A stretch of 12,467 nt of DNA from Amoebophrya sp. AT5.2 (Eukaryota; Sar; Dinophyceae; Syndiniales; Amoebophryaceae): positions 1-12,467 of the forward strand of contig RXOD01005794.1 of the NCBI GenBank assembly GCA_005223375.1, read 5' to 3'. Below are positions 1-9,300 of this stretch, one piece after another. Both the position numbers and the translations under genes were made by a program. Positions within the stretch are counted from its first letter, which is position 1, and each line of letters starts with the position of its first letter. The notes under the pieces were generated by a model. That model was not told the origin of the DNA. It was given only the letters and a program-made list of their open reading frames with translations, and searched no databases.

Positions 1-7
1 CCCCGGC

Positions 8-2827
8 ATGGACCCCCGCCGCGGCACAACAACCGCGCTCGGAGGTTCCTCGCTCGCGAATGGGACGGCGTCCATCATCCTATCCGAGGCGCAGCTACAG
101 AAAAAGCGGCACATGGACATGAAAGGAGCAGGAGCAGTTGTGACGAGAACTGCAGAGGCAGAGGGGGAGCAAACGCCGAGGTCCAGCTTGCTCGCGGCCG
201 CAAATTGTAAGTGGACCCACTCGCTGCCGGGGGAGGGTACAACTACGACGTCTTCGGGGATGAATCTTGCGGAAAATGATCCAGTCGCGGATGTTGAAGA
301 TAGAAATGGCGGTTTTTCGCAAGACAATACTCCAGTTGTGCGAGGGGGCGGTGCAGCGAGAGGACACAGCATGTTGCGGCTGGACTACCTGCAACAAGAT
401 GGAGACGCTTTCAAGCTGTCGCCCGCGGGGCCGTGGGAGACTACGTCTACAGCAGCAGAAACGCATGCCTCTGCTACTGTAGACGTCTCGTCCCACGGCC
501 CCGCGAGCAGTGAGTTCAGAACGGCTGCCACGAACCTGGAAACGATCACTGCTCGCGGGGCCGTGGGAACCGTTCTGAACTCACCGAGATTCGGCGATCT
601 TCACCCATCGGATGCATCGTCCTCCGGCGGGTTTCGTAACGTTCGCGCGGCTTGCTCAGCAACAGATGCGGCTTCTTCGCATACGCGTCTTCAATCGGAT
701 GAAACGGAGCGACCTTGTCCCCCTGGACGCGACAAGTACCTCGGCCAGCACCTGGAAAAGTGTTTTCTCAGCGGCGCAGAGGTGAACATTCCACCGGACA
801 GATTACAAGAACCTCCGACTAAAAAAAGCCTGTCGCAGGACGGTGGCCAAAAAGTCGTCGAAATATTGCCGAAAGCACCACCTACAGTGTCGTCGACGCG
901 GACGCAAACCGAGACCTTGGTGCAGCTTCAAGACCGCAGCACCGAGACCGTCGCCGTAGCGCGCGAAGACCGCAGCACCGAGACCGTTGCCGTAGCGCGC
1001 GAAGACAGAGCGACCGAAACAATTCCTGTTTCTGCAGGAATGCGCGAGGACCGCAGTACTGAGACGGTTGCGGCAATCTTGGAGAGCAGCGCGACACAGA
1101 CGGATGAGCTCCCCGTGACTGCGGAAGGGACACCAGTCCAGACCGACGAGGCCACTGGACGTCCTCTGTCAGTAACAACTGAGGAGGAGCCGAGCTACCA
1201 AAAGAAGTTCGTCGCTCTCGCGAGCATCGTGCGGAAACTGCGACGAAAATTAGCGAAATACGAGACCGCCGCCGCGACTAGTAGTAGTAGCCCGGCACGA
1301 GGAGATCTTTGGCTCAATCAAGTTGATGTTGGAGATCGAGAACTTTCCAACATCAACTTGATTGAGCCCGATAGCCCCCCCAACACCCGCGAAGGCGATC
1401 ATTCTTCGAAGAGCAGTAACCCCGCGTCGGACGAGTCTTGGCGCGCCGAGATATTCTTGGAGGAAGAAGGGGGCGAGGACGACGAGGTCGTTGAGGACCT
1501 CCGCAGCGACGCGGAAGAAGGAGATGCTAGCGCGACTACAGCCTCCGGAACAAAAAGTGACGCAGAGCAGGCGCGGCTCCGAACGTCATCTTCGTCGCCA
1601 ACGTACGAGGAGGATGCCGGACACATCGATATGCGACGGTTTCCCGTTTCATCGGATGACGCGGATTTGTCGGAGGAAATTCGCGAGCACTCGATGATGT
1701 TGGCGAAGCTACAGGCGGAGTTGCGGAAAACAAACGAGGAGCAGGCAGCGAAGGATGCGGAGTTGCAGAGGTTGGCGGTGGAAAACACCCGGCTCGCCGA
1801 GTTGCTGGCTGCTTCGACGCAATCGGCGGGCTGGGAACTGGGCGCGGGGACGCCGTGCAGTGGCGGCGCGAATAATGGCCGCTGCGGGACGAGTTTGGCA
1901 ACGAAACTCTCGGCGACCGCCGTTACAGGTACTGAAACTGATCGTTTTTTTCTGGGGAGGTAGTGCTTACTTTGGTGGAGCTCTGAATTTATATGCGGGA
2001 GCTGGTGTGTGATAAAATGGATCGTTGCTCCTGCTCTCCCTCCAGAACACCTCTAATACTTTCTCCTGAAAAAGTGTCAATTTGTTTTTCACACCAGATG
2101 TCGGCTCGAATACCGCCTCACCGATGGACACGTCGCAGTCGCTGTCGCTGGAGGAGCGTCGAAAGGGTGAGCCCCCTGGATGGATTCTTTACTAGCTCTA
2201 CGATGTTGTGACTTGTGAGAACGTGAATCAGTAGTGACCTCTACCTCTACTACTCACAAGTGCATACAAGTACGACTTCTACGATGTCCTCGTAAAATCT
2301 CGATCACTTCACAACGAAGCAGGACGAGGAGAGAGAGAGATTGCTTGAACAACTTCAGCTCGCTTCATTTCCAAGAAGAACGAATCCAAAAATCGTTTTC
2401 CGCGATTTCATTTGCTGATGGCAGTGTCGACGGCCACGTTTTGAAGCCGGGCACAGATGATACCGATAGATTTTGATGAAGCTGGCAATAGAAAACTATC
2501 CGCCAAGAACGCCCCTTGATGTCGCCCATTTTCGCCCGAGCGCTGCAGACTGCTGTACTATTGCCACGGCAGGCGCAGCACGGCCAAGCACCAAGCCTAT
2601 CAGGCGATCGGCAGCAATCGACTCCCTTGTTCATCTCATGCTGGTGGCCAAAGGTTTCTCAAAAATCGGACTTCGGACAGCTCCATCGATGACATCAGCA
2701 AATGAAATCGCGGAAAAACGATTTTTGGTTAACGAGACACGTGATCAGTTCGATTCGTGACCGTGAATCATGGATCGAGACTGCGAGTCCGAGTGCGATT
2801 TCTGAGAACCAGCTCTCTCATGTCTAA
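8..2827 (+). CDS. Ser/Thr/Glu-rich protein with 12-residue repeats and C-terminal coiled coil (4 exons, 5' end may be incomplete)
   Basis: Family not recognised. Exons modelled: 8-1928, 2098-2165, 2320-2383, 2736-2827; total 2145 nt, 714 residues plus TAA at 2825-2827. The frame is open to the left edge, so the ATG at 8 may not be the true start. Residues 1-300 are low complexity. Residues about 308-359 hold four copies of an EDRSTETVAVAR-like unit, followed by ATQTD/VQTD motifs. Heptad-like segments lie near 397-420 and 553-603, and an acidic stretch near 483-510. Exon 2 gives MDTSQSLSLEERRK, and exon 3 gives a Glu/Arg/Leu-rich helix ending LASFPRRT. The last exon ends ENQLSHV. No membrane segment or catalytic motif is visible. 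It probably serves as a scaffold or cytoskeletal protein (inference). The second intron join is the weakest: a canonical GT-AG join there would stop the protein near 2348. Confidence 0.6.
424..584. repeat. Cluster of interlocking inverted repeats within coding sequence
   Basis: The arm at 492-512 is the perfect reverse complement of 547-567 (21 bp). The arm at 510-524 is the perfect reverse complement of 570-584 (15 bp), so the two pairings cross. The segment 424-458 also pairs imperfectly with 470-505. CGCGGGGCCGTGGGA occurs as a 15-bp direct repeat at 424-438 and 554-568. The reading frame of the first gene stays open throughout. Confidence 0.85.
929..1084 (+). repeat. Tandem 36-bp coding repeats (12-residue unit)
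   Basis: Four consecutive units, at 929-964, 965-1000, 1001-1045 and 1046-1084, encode QDRSTETVAVAR, EDRSTETVAVAR, a 15-residue variant (EDRATETIPVSAGMR) and EDRSTETVAAILE. The first two are nearly identical at DNA level, which indicates recent tandem duplication. The later units have diverged, and the third has gained 9 bp. Confidence 0.9.
1311..1368. repeat. Perfect 23-bp inverted repeat with 12-nt loop in coding sequence
   Basis: Positions 1311-1333 and 1346-1368 are exact reverse complements. GGAGATC occurs just outside the left arm (1301-1307) and again overlapping the left arm's end and the loop (1331-1337). The frame of the first gene is kept; the two arms read LNQVDV and SNINLIE. It may be an inserted or template-switch-derived palindrome. 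Confidence 0.9.
1929..2097 (+). other. Intron 1 of the first gene, GT-AG
   Basis: The 169-bp intron begins GTACTG after ACAG and ends TTTTTCACACCAG. Upstream codons end with phase 1 (GTT ACA G) and the downstream exon supplies AT GTC GGC, restoring a frame that reads DVGSNTASPMDTSQ. Without splicing the frame stops at TAG 1961-1963. There is a pyrimidine-rich tract before the acceptor and no TIR. Confidence 0.7.
2166..2319 (+). other. Intron 2 of the first gene, borders uncertain
   Basis: The upstream exon ends CGA AAG and is followed by GGTGAGCC. Downstream, ACG AAG is followed by CAG GAC GAG. The AAG repeat is in the same codon phase on both sides, and removing 154 bp joins two Glu/Arg-rich helices (LEERRK and QDEERER). 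The nearest canonical GT is at 2167, but a strict GT-AG choice ending at 2322 runs into TGA soon after. An internal 9-bp hairpin (ACTTGTGAG with CTCACAAGT) and a repeated CTACGATGT lie inside. Confidence 0.45.
2384..2735 (+). mobile_element. Introner with near-perfect 37-bp terminal inverted repeats, in the first gene
   Basis: The left arm at 2384-2420 matches the reverse complement of 2693-2730 with one mismatch and one 1-nt indel. The element is flanked by a 5-bp direct repeat AACGA at 2379-2383 and 2731-2735. Removing one repeat copy plus the body (352 bp) joins the exon ending FPRRT to one giving RHVISSIRDRESW and a TAA stop. The intron borders lie within the repeat, with no GT at the start. 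This architecture fits introner elements known from Amoebophrya. No protein is encoded within it. Confidence 0.85.
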
Positions 2828-3086
2828 CCCTTGCCCTTGTTTCCGCCATAGTATGATACCCTTGCCGCTATACCCGTAGCCGTACTACCCGTAATATGTG
2901 AAAGGCCACGCATTACTAGCTCTCTTTGCATATGTTGACGAAAACCAAAACCGCCAACCTCATCACTAAAAAGATACAACTGCGGTCCAGTGGACTGTCC
3001 GCGGGGACCGCGACCACGACTTCTCCGTTTCGACTCCGGATTGCTCTGTGCGTAGTTTTCTCTCCGCTGCCCCCTCGGCCACGACC
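2828..3086 (+). other. Intergenic spacer between the two coiled-coil genes
   Basis: This 259-bp spacer contains three CCCTTG copies and TACCCGTA twice (near 2870-2895). An ATG at 2933 opens a 51-codon frame that ends in TGA overlapping the chosen start of the next gene. That frame could be an upstream ORF or a first exon. No clear promoter motif is seen. Confidence 0.4.
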
Positions 3087-6053
3087 ATGAGCACTGAAGA
3101 CGAGATGAGCGGCCAACATCTTCATCAGGAGGAGCTCGCCGACCTCGCCGCGCGGCTCCGTGCCAAGGAGGAGGAGCTGGCTCGCTCCGAGCGTTTGCGG
3201 ACGAACCTGAAAACCGCCACGGAGCAACTGCAGAGACGGCTGCGCGACCTCGGGACGGAGAACAAAAAACTGCAAGAGGAGAAGAGCGCGCTGCTGCAAC
3301 AAGATCAAGTAGAGAATGGGAGTGGGAGTACTCCTGCTGGGGGCGCGCCGCCTACAACATCTTCAACCTCTCCGACAACCCCCGTAAAGGAAAACAAAAA
3401 CAGCGCCGCAGTTGCTGGAGCCACGATATCGATCCCTTTGGCTGCTTCGTCCTCCTCGCCCGGCAGCATAGCGACTCGCGAAGATATCGAGTTCGAGCGG
3501 GTGGCTTTGGAGCGGCAGTTGGCCGAACAGAACGAGGCGTTTTCTGGCAGGCTCGCGAAAATTGTGGCGGAGAAGAAGGAGGAGGTAGACGCGAAGAACG
3601 AGGTGATCACGAATTTGCAGGAACTGGTCCAGCAGATGGGGAGGGAGCGGGATTTGGAGGGAGCGAAACACAAGCAGAAGCTGGAGCTCGAGTTGAAGCA
3701 GGAGCAAGCCTTGCGGGAGGGGGCAGCGGTGAAATTCGAGAAACAACTACAGCAGGAGCGGGAGAAATTTGGGGAGAAATTGCGGGAGAAGGAGGAGATG
3801 CTGGCGAATTTGGAGGCCGAGTTTGGCAAAATCGAGGGGGAAATGTCGATGCGAAGCGCGGAGTTCGCGACGGAACAGGTGGAGCGGAACAGGAAACTGG
3901 AAAAAATGCTGGCGGAGGAGCGAGAAAAAGCGGCGGATTTAGAGGAAGAGCTAGAGGGGGTGCGGGAGAAATTTTCGGCAGAGAAGGAGGAAGTTTTGGT
4001 CCGGGGGAAAGTCCAAGGCATTGCGGAAGCGGAAAAAGCGGCGAAGGAGGAGCTGGAAGCGAAACTCTCGGAGCGCGATGGCGAGTGGGAGGGGAAGATG
4101 GCGAACAGAGTCAGCGATTTGGAGAAATCGCTGAAAAGCGGGTTCGAAGAGGAGAAAGCAGCCCTGCAGTCGCAGTGCGACGCGGCGGTTGCCGATACCC
4201 AGCGGCACCACGAGGCGGAGCTCAACATTTTGCAAAAGCAGCTTTCCGAGCAGGAAACGGCCGCTACCAACGCGAAGGCGTCTGCGGAGAAAGCCGCGGA
4301 AAAGCACCAAAAGGAGCTTGCCGAGGTTAAGCTTTCCGCGCAGACCGAAATCGCGCTTCTCGAGAGCAAACTGGAAGAAGCGGCGGAAGAGATACAGAAG
4401 GCGAAAAACGAACTCAGCCGCCGTCCGCATTCCACGGAGGACGGCTTGGAGAAGTTGGAGAACGACCTCACGGAGATTCTTTCCTTCCAGCAGTCGGCGC
4501 AGCGGGACCTCCACCGGCTCCAAACCGCGCAGGACAGCATCCTATCCCTCGAGTCGCAGGTGTCGAAGGTGACGGAAGAACGGGACTTCATGACGCGGAG
4601 GTTCAACGAGGTCGCTTCCGAGAAGGAACTGTTGTCCGAAATCAAGAACGATTCGTTTGGCAAGCGCGAGGATTTGCTCGTGGAGCTGCAGATGATACGG
4701 GAGGAAAACAAACGGCTGCAGTCCCGACTGTTAAGCCTTCAAAAAACTCAAGGCTAGCGCTAAGGCAGGGTTTGGCCGATGGTTGGAGAGAGGTAAGGAT
4801 CTGTGGGAGAAGGGTGGCGGGGATTAGTCAAATACCGGTTCAGATGGGGGGTTGCTTAGAGAGGTTCGTTTGTGACGGAGCCAGCCTTGAGATTTGTCAC
4901 AGGGACAGGAGGCTGCGACCAGTCATATCTGTAGGCGTTTCGCTCTCTGGAAGTGTCAGCCGTCGAACCCCTTCGAAACAAGGGCATCGACGGACACAGA
5001 AGCGAGAGGGTCTGTGACAAAGCCTGCCTTAGGCCCTGCCTTGAGTTTTTCGAACCTCTAAGACTGGCTGACTTGTCAAGTGAGGAGCACGAATTAAAGG
5101 ATTTAAGGGCGGTGAAGACGCAGCTAAAGGTGCACAACGAGAGCCTCGTGGCGGAGCTGGCGAGGCTGCGGCAGACGAACGCAGCGCTCTGTATGCAACT
5201 CTTTGAGCCGGAGAGCGTCGGTCTTCCGGATGGTACTAACTCTAACAAGGGGAATGCTACTAACAAGCGAGTCGGTAGTCCGGTAACCAGCTCGTCTTCG
5301 TCCTCTTCGTCGTCGGAGGACGAGGACGACGTGCACGGGAAGATGTTGGGGGACCATCTGGGTTCTATGAACTCGAGCGACTCCGAAGGCGAGGGGAGCA
5401 AAAATATGGACCCGACATTGTCGGGGCAGCAGAAGATGGCTGCGCGGCGAGACCGTCACAGAAAAGCGGCAGCGAGGGAAGAGAAGCGGAGGAGGAAAGA
5501 GCAGCGGAAAACAGAGGAAAGTAGGAGGACCACAGGTGGAGGGCGTTCCTACATGAAGAACAATCCTTCCCGGTCGCCGGACGGCGATGAAGAGGCCGCG
5601 CTGATCCTGCATGGGCAGCGGTCGATGGACGAAACCGACGCCGAGACCTCGCAAATCCGGCAGCTTGCCACCATCGCCAGGTTGCAACAGAAGCTGATCA
5701 CGTCGGAGCACGACTTCCTGGAGGAAAAGCAACGGCTCTTCGACAGGATCAGAGAGCTGGAGATGGTGCGAGGTGCTGTCGGTGTGGCTGTGGGTGGAGG
5801 AGCCGCATCCAGTACGAGAACCGCCGCCGCAGGGGCGAGCGGCTTCGTGCCGCCAGCGCGCGAGCAGCCGGCCCCTCGCAGCCAAGAAACCTCGTTTCTA
5901 GCGGGGTTGCACAAACTCAGCGACCCACCTCGGAGGAACGACAATGCAACTACAATGCGTCAGGGCAGCTCCAGGGCCGCAAGCTCCTCCTCGGCCGCAG
6001 CGAGCAGCGTCGGTTCGAAGCTGAGTAGCTTTGTCTCGGGCGTTTTCAAATAA
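3087..6053 (+). CDS. Long coiled-coil protein, 879 residues (2 exons)
   Basis: Exons 3087-4735 and 5063-6053 sum to 2640 nt, 880 codons including TAA. The start is the ATG in ACGACCATGAGC; the frame is open upstream only to 2970, with no earlier in-frame ATG. Residues about 1-72 are helical. About 74-129 is a Ser/Thr/Pro linker, and about 130-600 is an almost continuous Glu/Lys/Gln/Leu heptad region that crosses the exon junction at residue 550. About 626-640 is a poly-Ser/Asp-Glu patch, about 673-706 a strongly basic Arg/Lys stretch, and about 746-786 a second coiled coil. The Ala/Ser-rich tail ends SSFVSGVFK. No GRIP, kinesin or SMC ATPase motif is visible. A scaffold or filament role is inferred; the family is not recognised. 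The purine-rich sense strand keeps a long antisense frame open, which I do not take as a gene. Confidence 0.8.
4736..5062 (+). mobile_element. Introner with 38-bp terminal inverted repeats, in the long coiled-coil gene
   Basis: Positions 4737-4774 match the reverse complement of 5018-5055 at 31 of 38 positions. The direct repeat TAAG lies at 4732-4735 and 5059-5062, in the same codon phase. Removing 327 bp joins CTG TTA AG to A CTG GCT GAC, so the coiled coil runs on as SRLLRLADLSSEEHELKDL. Unspliced, the frame ends at TAG 4755. The body starts with C or GC rather than GT, so the splice borders are non-canonical whatever cut within TAAG is used. Confidence 0.88.
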
Positions 6054-6337
6054 ATCAACTGTGCGCGACCCTATTGGAATAGGGAGAATTTCAGCCAATC
6101 AAAGCGCCATCGCAAATTGAATAAAAAGCCAACATGTGTTTGTCTTTCCGTATGGCGGATGAACGAATGCCGGAGCAACGGAGCGGCAGTGCGTGTGTTC
6201 TTCTAAGAATCACTTCATTTGGTCGGCTTCGGCCGCGCGCTTCGTGAACTACGCGTTCAAGGTGGTACTTACAACTACGTAGGAGAGCGACAGCGAGAGA
6301 GTCCCTTCGTCCCCCCGTGTACGACGTGAACGTGAAG
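6054..6337 (+). other. Intergenic spacer with AATAAA and a short hairpin
   Basis: CCCTATT-GG-AATAGGG forms a 7-bp hairpin near 6070-6085. AATAAAA follows at about 6120, resembling a polyadenylation signal. An ATG at 6152 opens a 31-codon frame (MADERMPEQRSGS...) that could be a first exon of the next gene. No further structure was found. Confidence 0.4.
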
Positions 6338-9300
6338 ATGTTGTGGCTAAAACTATTGTTCTTCAACATGATCATCATGTTCAAAATGATCATTGGGCCC
6401 CCTTCGGCAGGACGAGGACCGCCCCCGAGCGAAAAACAGGAGCTCCTCCTGTCTGGCGAAGACTTTGTGGAAGTGAAGATTGTGGTCCGGAAGAGACCTC
6501 CAGCAGGTTTCTGCCTGAAGACCGGGCAAGCGCAATCTGATACCGGCACGACCTCGTCGCTGTCCGCGGTCCTGAAAAAAGTGGTAAAAACGACGTCTAG
6601 GCGGGCGCGGGGGCGGGCGCGGAAAAGTGTTGCAGTTCGTGGGCCGCACCACGGAACGGGCGCTACCTACCGCCCGGAAGCCAGATACAACGGCACACGG
6701 AGAAGGACAAGCAAGCCAGTACGGGCCCTGAAGAGATGGAGAATCTCTCTCACGTTTTCACTCGAGGATGGCAACGCGGATGTCTCCGACGTTGTGGAGA
6801 CGGCGGTTGGCGACCTGCTCACGTCGGGGGTGGCGCGGAAGCATCTCCGCGGCCTGCAGGTGCAAAGCGAGCATCCCTTTTCGTTCTCATCCTGCCTCTC
6901 CTCGTTCCTGCGCGACAGTGCCAGAGTGGAGATAGACGTTGCAAGAACTGGAACTGAAATAAACGAAGTTGGGGTTCTTGGTCCTCGTCCTCGTCCACCT
7001 CGCATCGTCGGACCTCCAGGACCCACCACGCGACCGGGGGCGCCTGCCGTCGTACGGCTTCTCTGCAGTGCGAATTTCTGCCCCAGCACCAATAACGCAG
7101 CTGCCTCATCGTCGTCGTGGTCACCAAATGCCTTCCAGGTCGCCTTCTGCGTCCGTTTCGAGGCCGCCGCGCAGCCCCCTCCCCCGGGCAGCCCGATGCG
7201 TTTTTTCACTCACGGGGCCTACTGGAACGTTCACGAGAGGCTTGTGACCACCTCCAGCCCTCGCCTGTTCCGAGCGTGGGAGCAGTCGCTTGTCTCGCAG
7301 CCGCCAGCAGCTCCTGCAGTTGTTCAAGAACATGCTCAAAGGTCTTCAGGAGGAACACCTGCAGGAAGACGGACAGGAGATGGGCTGGTCCTTCAGGAAC
7401 AAGTAGAACACCGCGAAGGACCAACACATCAGCATCTCTTGCCCGTCTTCCTGCAGGTGTGGGGGCACGGGATCCTGAACAAGATTGCGAAAAAAAAGGT
7501 GGTGCAGAACGACGTCCTGCAGTACTGGGAGTACGAGTTCGGGAACATTAAGTACGGAGAAGATGAACCCATTTCCCCGGGAACAGGTCGGAAGGAGTGG
7601 AAGACTTGTTGTAGCTGGTCGCGTAGTTGTTGGAGTTGGTGCTGTAGCGAGATTCATTGGGTTGTCGTGTGAGGGGGTCGTGTGTAGTGTTGTTTTTGCC
7701 TCGCATTTTACTTGTGGTGGACTGGTCTTTGACTTGGTTGGATCGATTGGTCTGGTTGGCGTAGGCGTGTTGTATTCCGTAGGGCGAAACTGCAGGAAAG
7801 CAGCGGCGTTTGGCTTCGCTTTGGGGGTTGCAGCTTCGGGCAGTTACAGCGGATTTTTGGGCTTTGGGTGTTGACGTCGGATCTTGTATATTTCACTTGT
7901 ATAATCCGACTCGTATGTCGTCGCGTAGGCTACGAGACGCAGCACGAGCGCAGAAACAGAGCCGGGAGGGGGTTCTTTCTTCCTTTAAGAACGAAGCCGA
8001 CTTCGAGCAGCTGAAGTATCTGTTTGGCGAGGACCACGAGATAAAGACAAGCGTGCTCGTCGCGGGCTGCTCGGAGGGGGACTTGCTGGACTTTTTTGTG
8101 AACAGGCTGAGCTCCTCGGGTTCGGAAAGTGGCAGCACCTCAGCCTCGAAGCCGGGGATCTCGGCTTCGGAGACTCGACCCGAGATCCACGGTTTCGAGG
8201 TGCTGGCGTCGACCTACGGCCGGCTGGAAGAAAAGTACGCTAATGCAAGCAACGTGTTCGTGCACCACTTGGGGTGGGGTGACATCAACATGAAAGAAGG
8301 AATGGAACTGGAGGTGACTGGCTTCGGCGAAATGTCCGGACTGTACGCGAGCGGCGGCCAATTCGTGAACGGGCTGTACCACACAAAAAAGTCAATGGCC
8401 GCGGACCTTGCTGTGCAGGGTCGTGAAACCTCGCGAAAACCTCGGCGCGACTTCACCGTGCACAACAAGGTTCGCGTGGTCGCGCTTGCCGATTGGGTGC
8501 GGGCGCGCTCGTCGTTGAAGAGTTCTTTGAGCGGCGCGATGAACAAGGCCCGCGCGATTGACTACGTTGTGATCGACGTGGAGGGCTTTGAGCCGAAGGT
8601 GCTCAGGGGGATGCAGCTTGAGGACGAGGAGAACCGGCGAAGGTTTCCGTTGTTCCAGTTGGAGCTCGGCCCCAGCTGGGCGGAGCGCGACGCGCGCCAC
8701 CACGGGGTAACTACAACGGGGGGCCAGAGCGCCAACGAGACGCAGTGGACGCAGGAGTACATGGCAAAGACGTTGGAGGGGTATGGGTATCAGCTGTTTC
8801 TGATAGGTATGAGTGGCTACTTGCAGGTGTCGCCGTTTTTCTTCTCGCCCCTGCACCGGCACACAGCTGACGACGGCGGGGGGCCCTTCGTGTGGGGAAA
8901 CCTCCTCGCCATGCACAAGCAGTACGCAGATGAACACCTACAAAAAAAAATCTACCGCTCCGCGGCAAAAACCGCGGAGAGGATAGTGGAGCTGCTGGGG
9001 GGAGGATGGAAAAACGTAACCGTGGGACGGAGGATGAATGGGAGAAGATCAAGATGTAGTTCTTGGGACGAAGTTGATGATGAGGCCGAAGATGCTGGGG
9101 ATTTAGTTATCAACTCAATTGCGACCACCACTTCTGGTGAGCAACAATGTGAAGATGACGTTGAAGATGCCGATGCTGAGGCCGATGGAGGTCCGTGGTG
9201 GTTGAATGTGAGGAAGCGGGCGCGGAAAGCAGGAATGAATGGCGCGATTTTGCAGAGTGTCATCGACGGGACGCCGTACGGCGCAGATTGAATCGCGACC

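Noticed and set aside
1755..2012. 85-codon overlapping plus-strand frame
   Set aside because: Out-of-frame shadow of the first gene's coiled-coil exon that runs into its intron.
3305..4711. 468-codon open frame on the minus strand
   Set aside because: It is a shadow of the purine-rich coiled-coil exon; its Ser/Phe/Cys-rich composition is what reversing Glu/Lys/Leu codons produces.
6667..7209. 180-codon minus-strand frame and other minus-strand frames in 6091-7660
   Set aside because: Low-complexity Arg/Pro/Ser composition, no motif, and opposite to plus-strand frames that connect to the methyltransferase.
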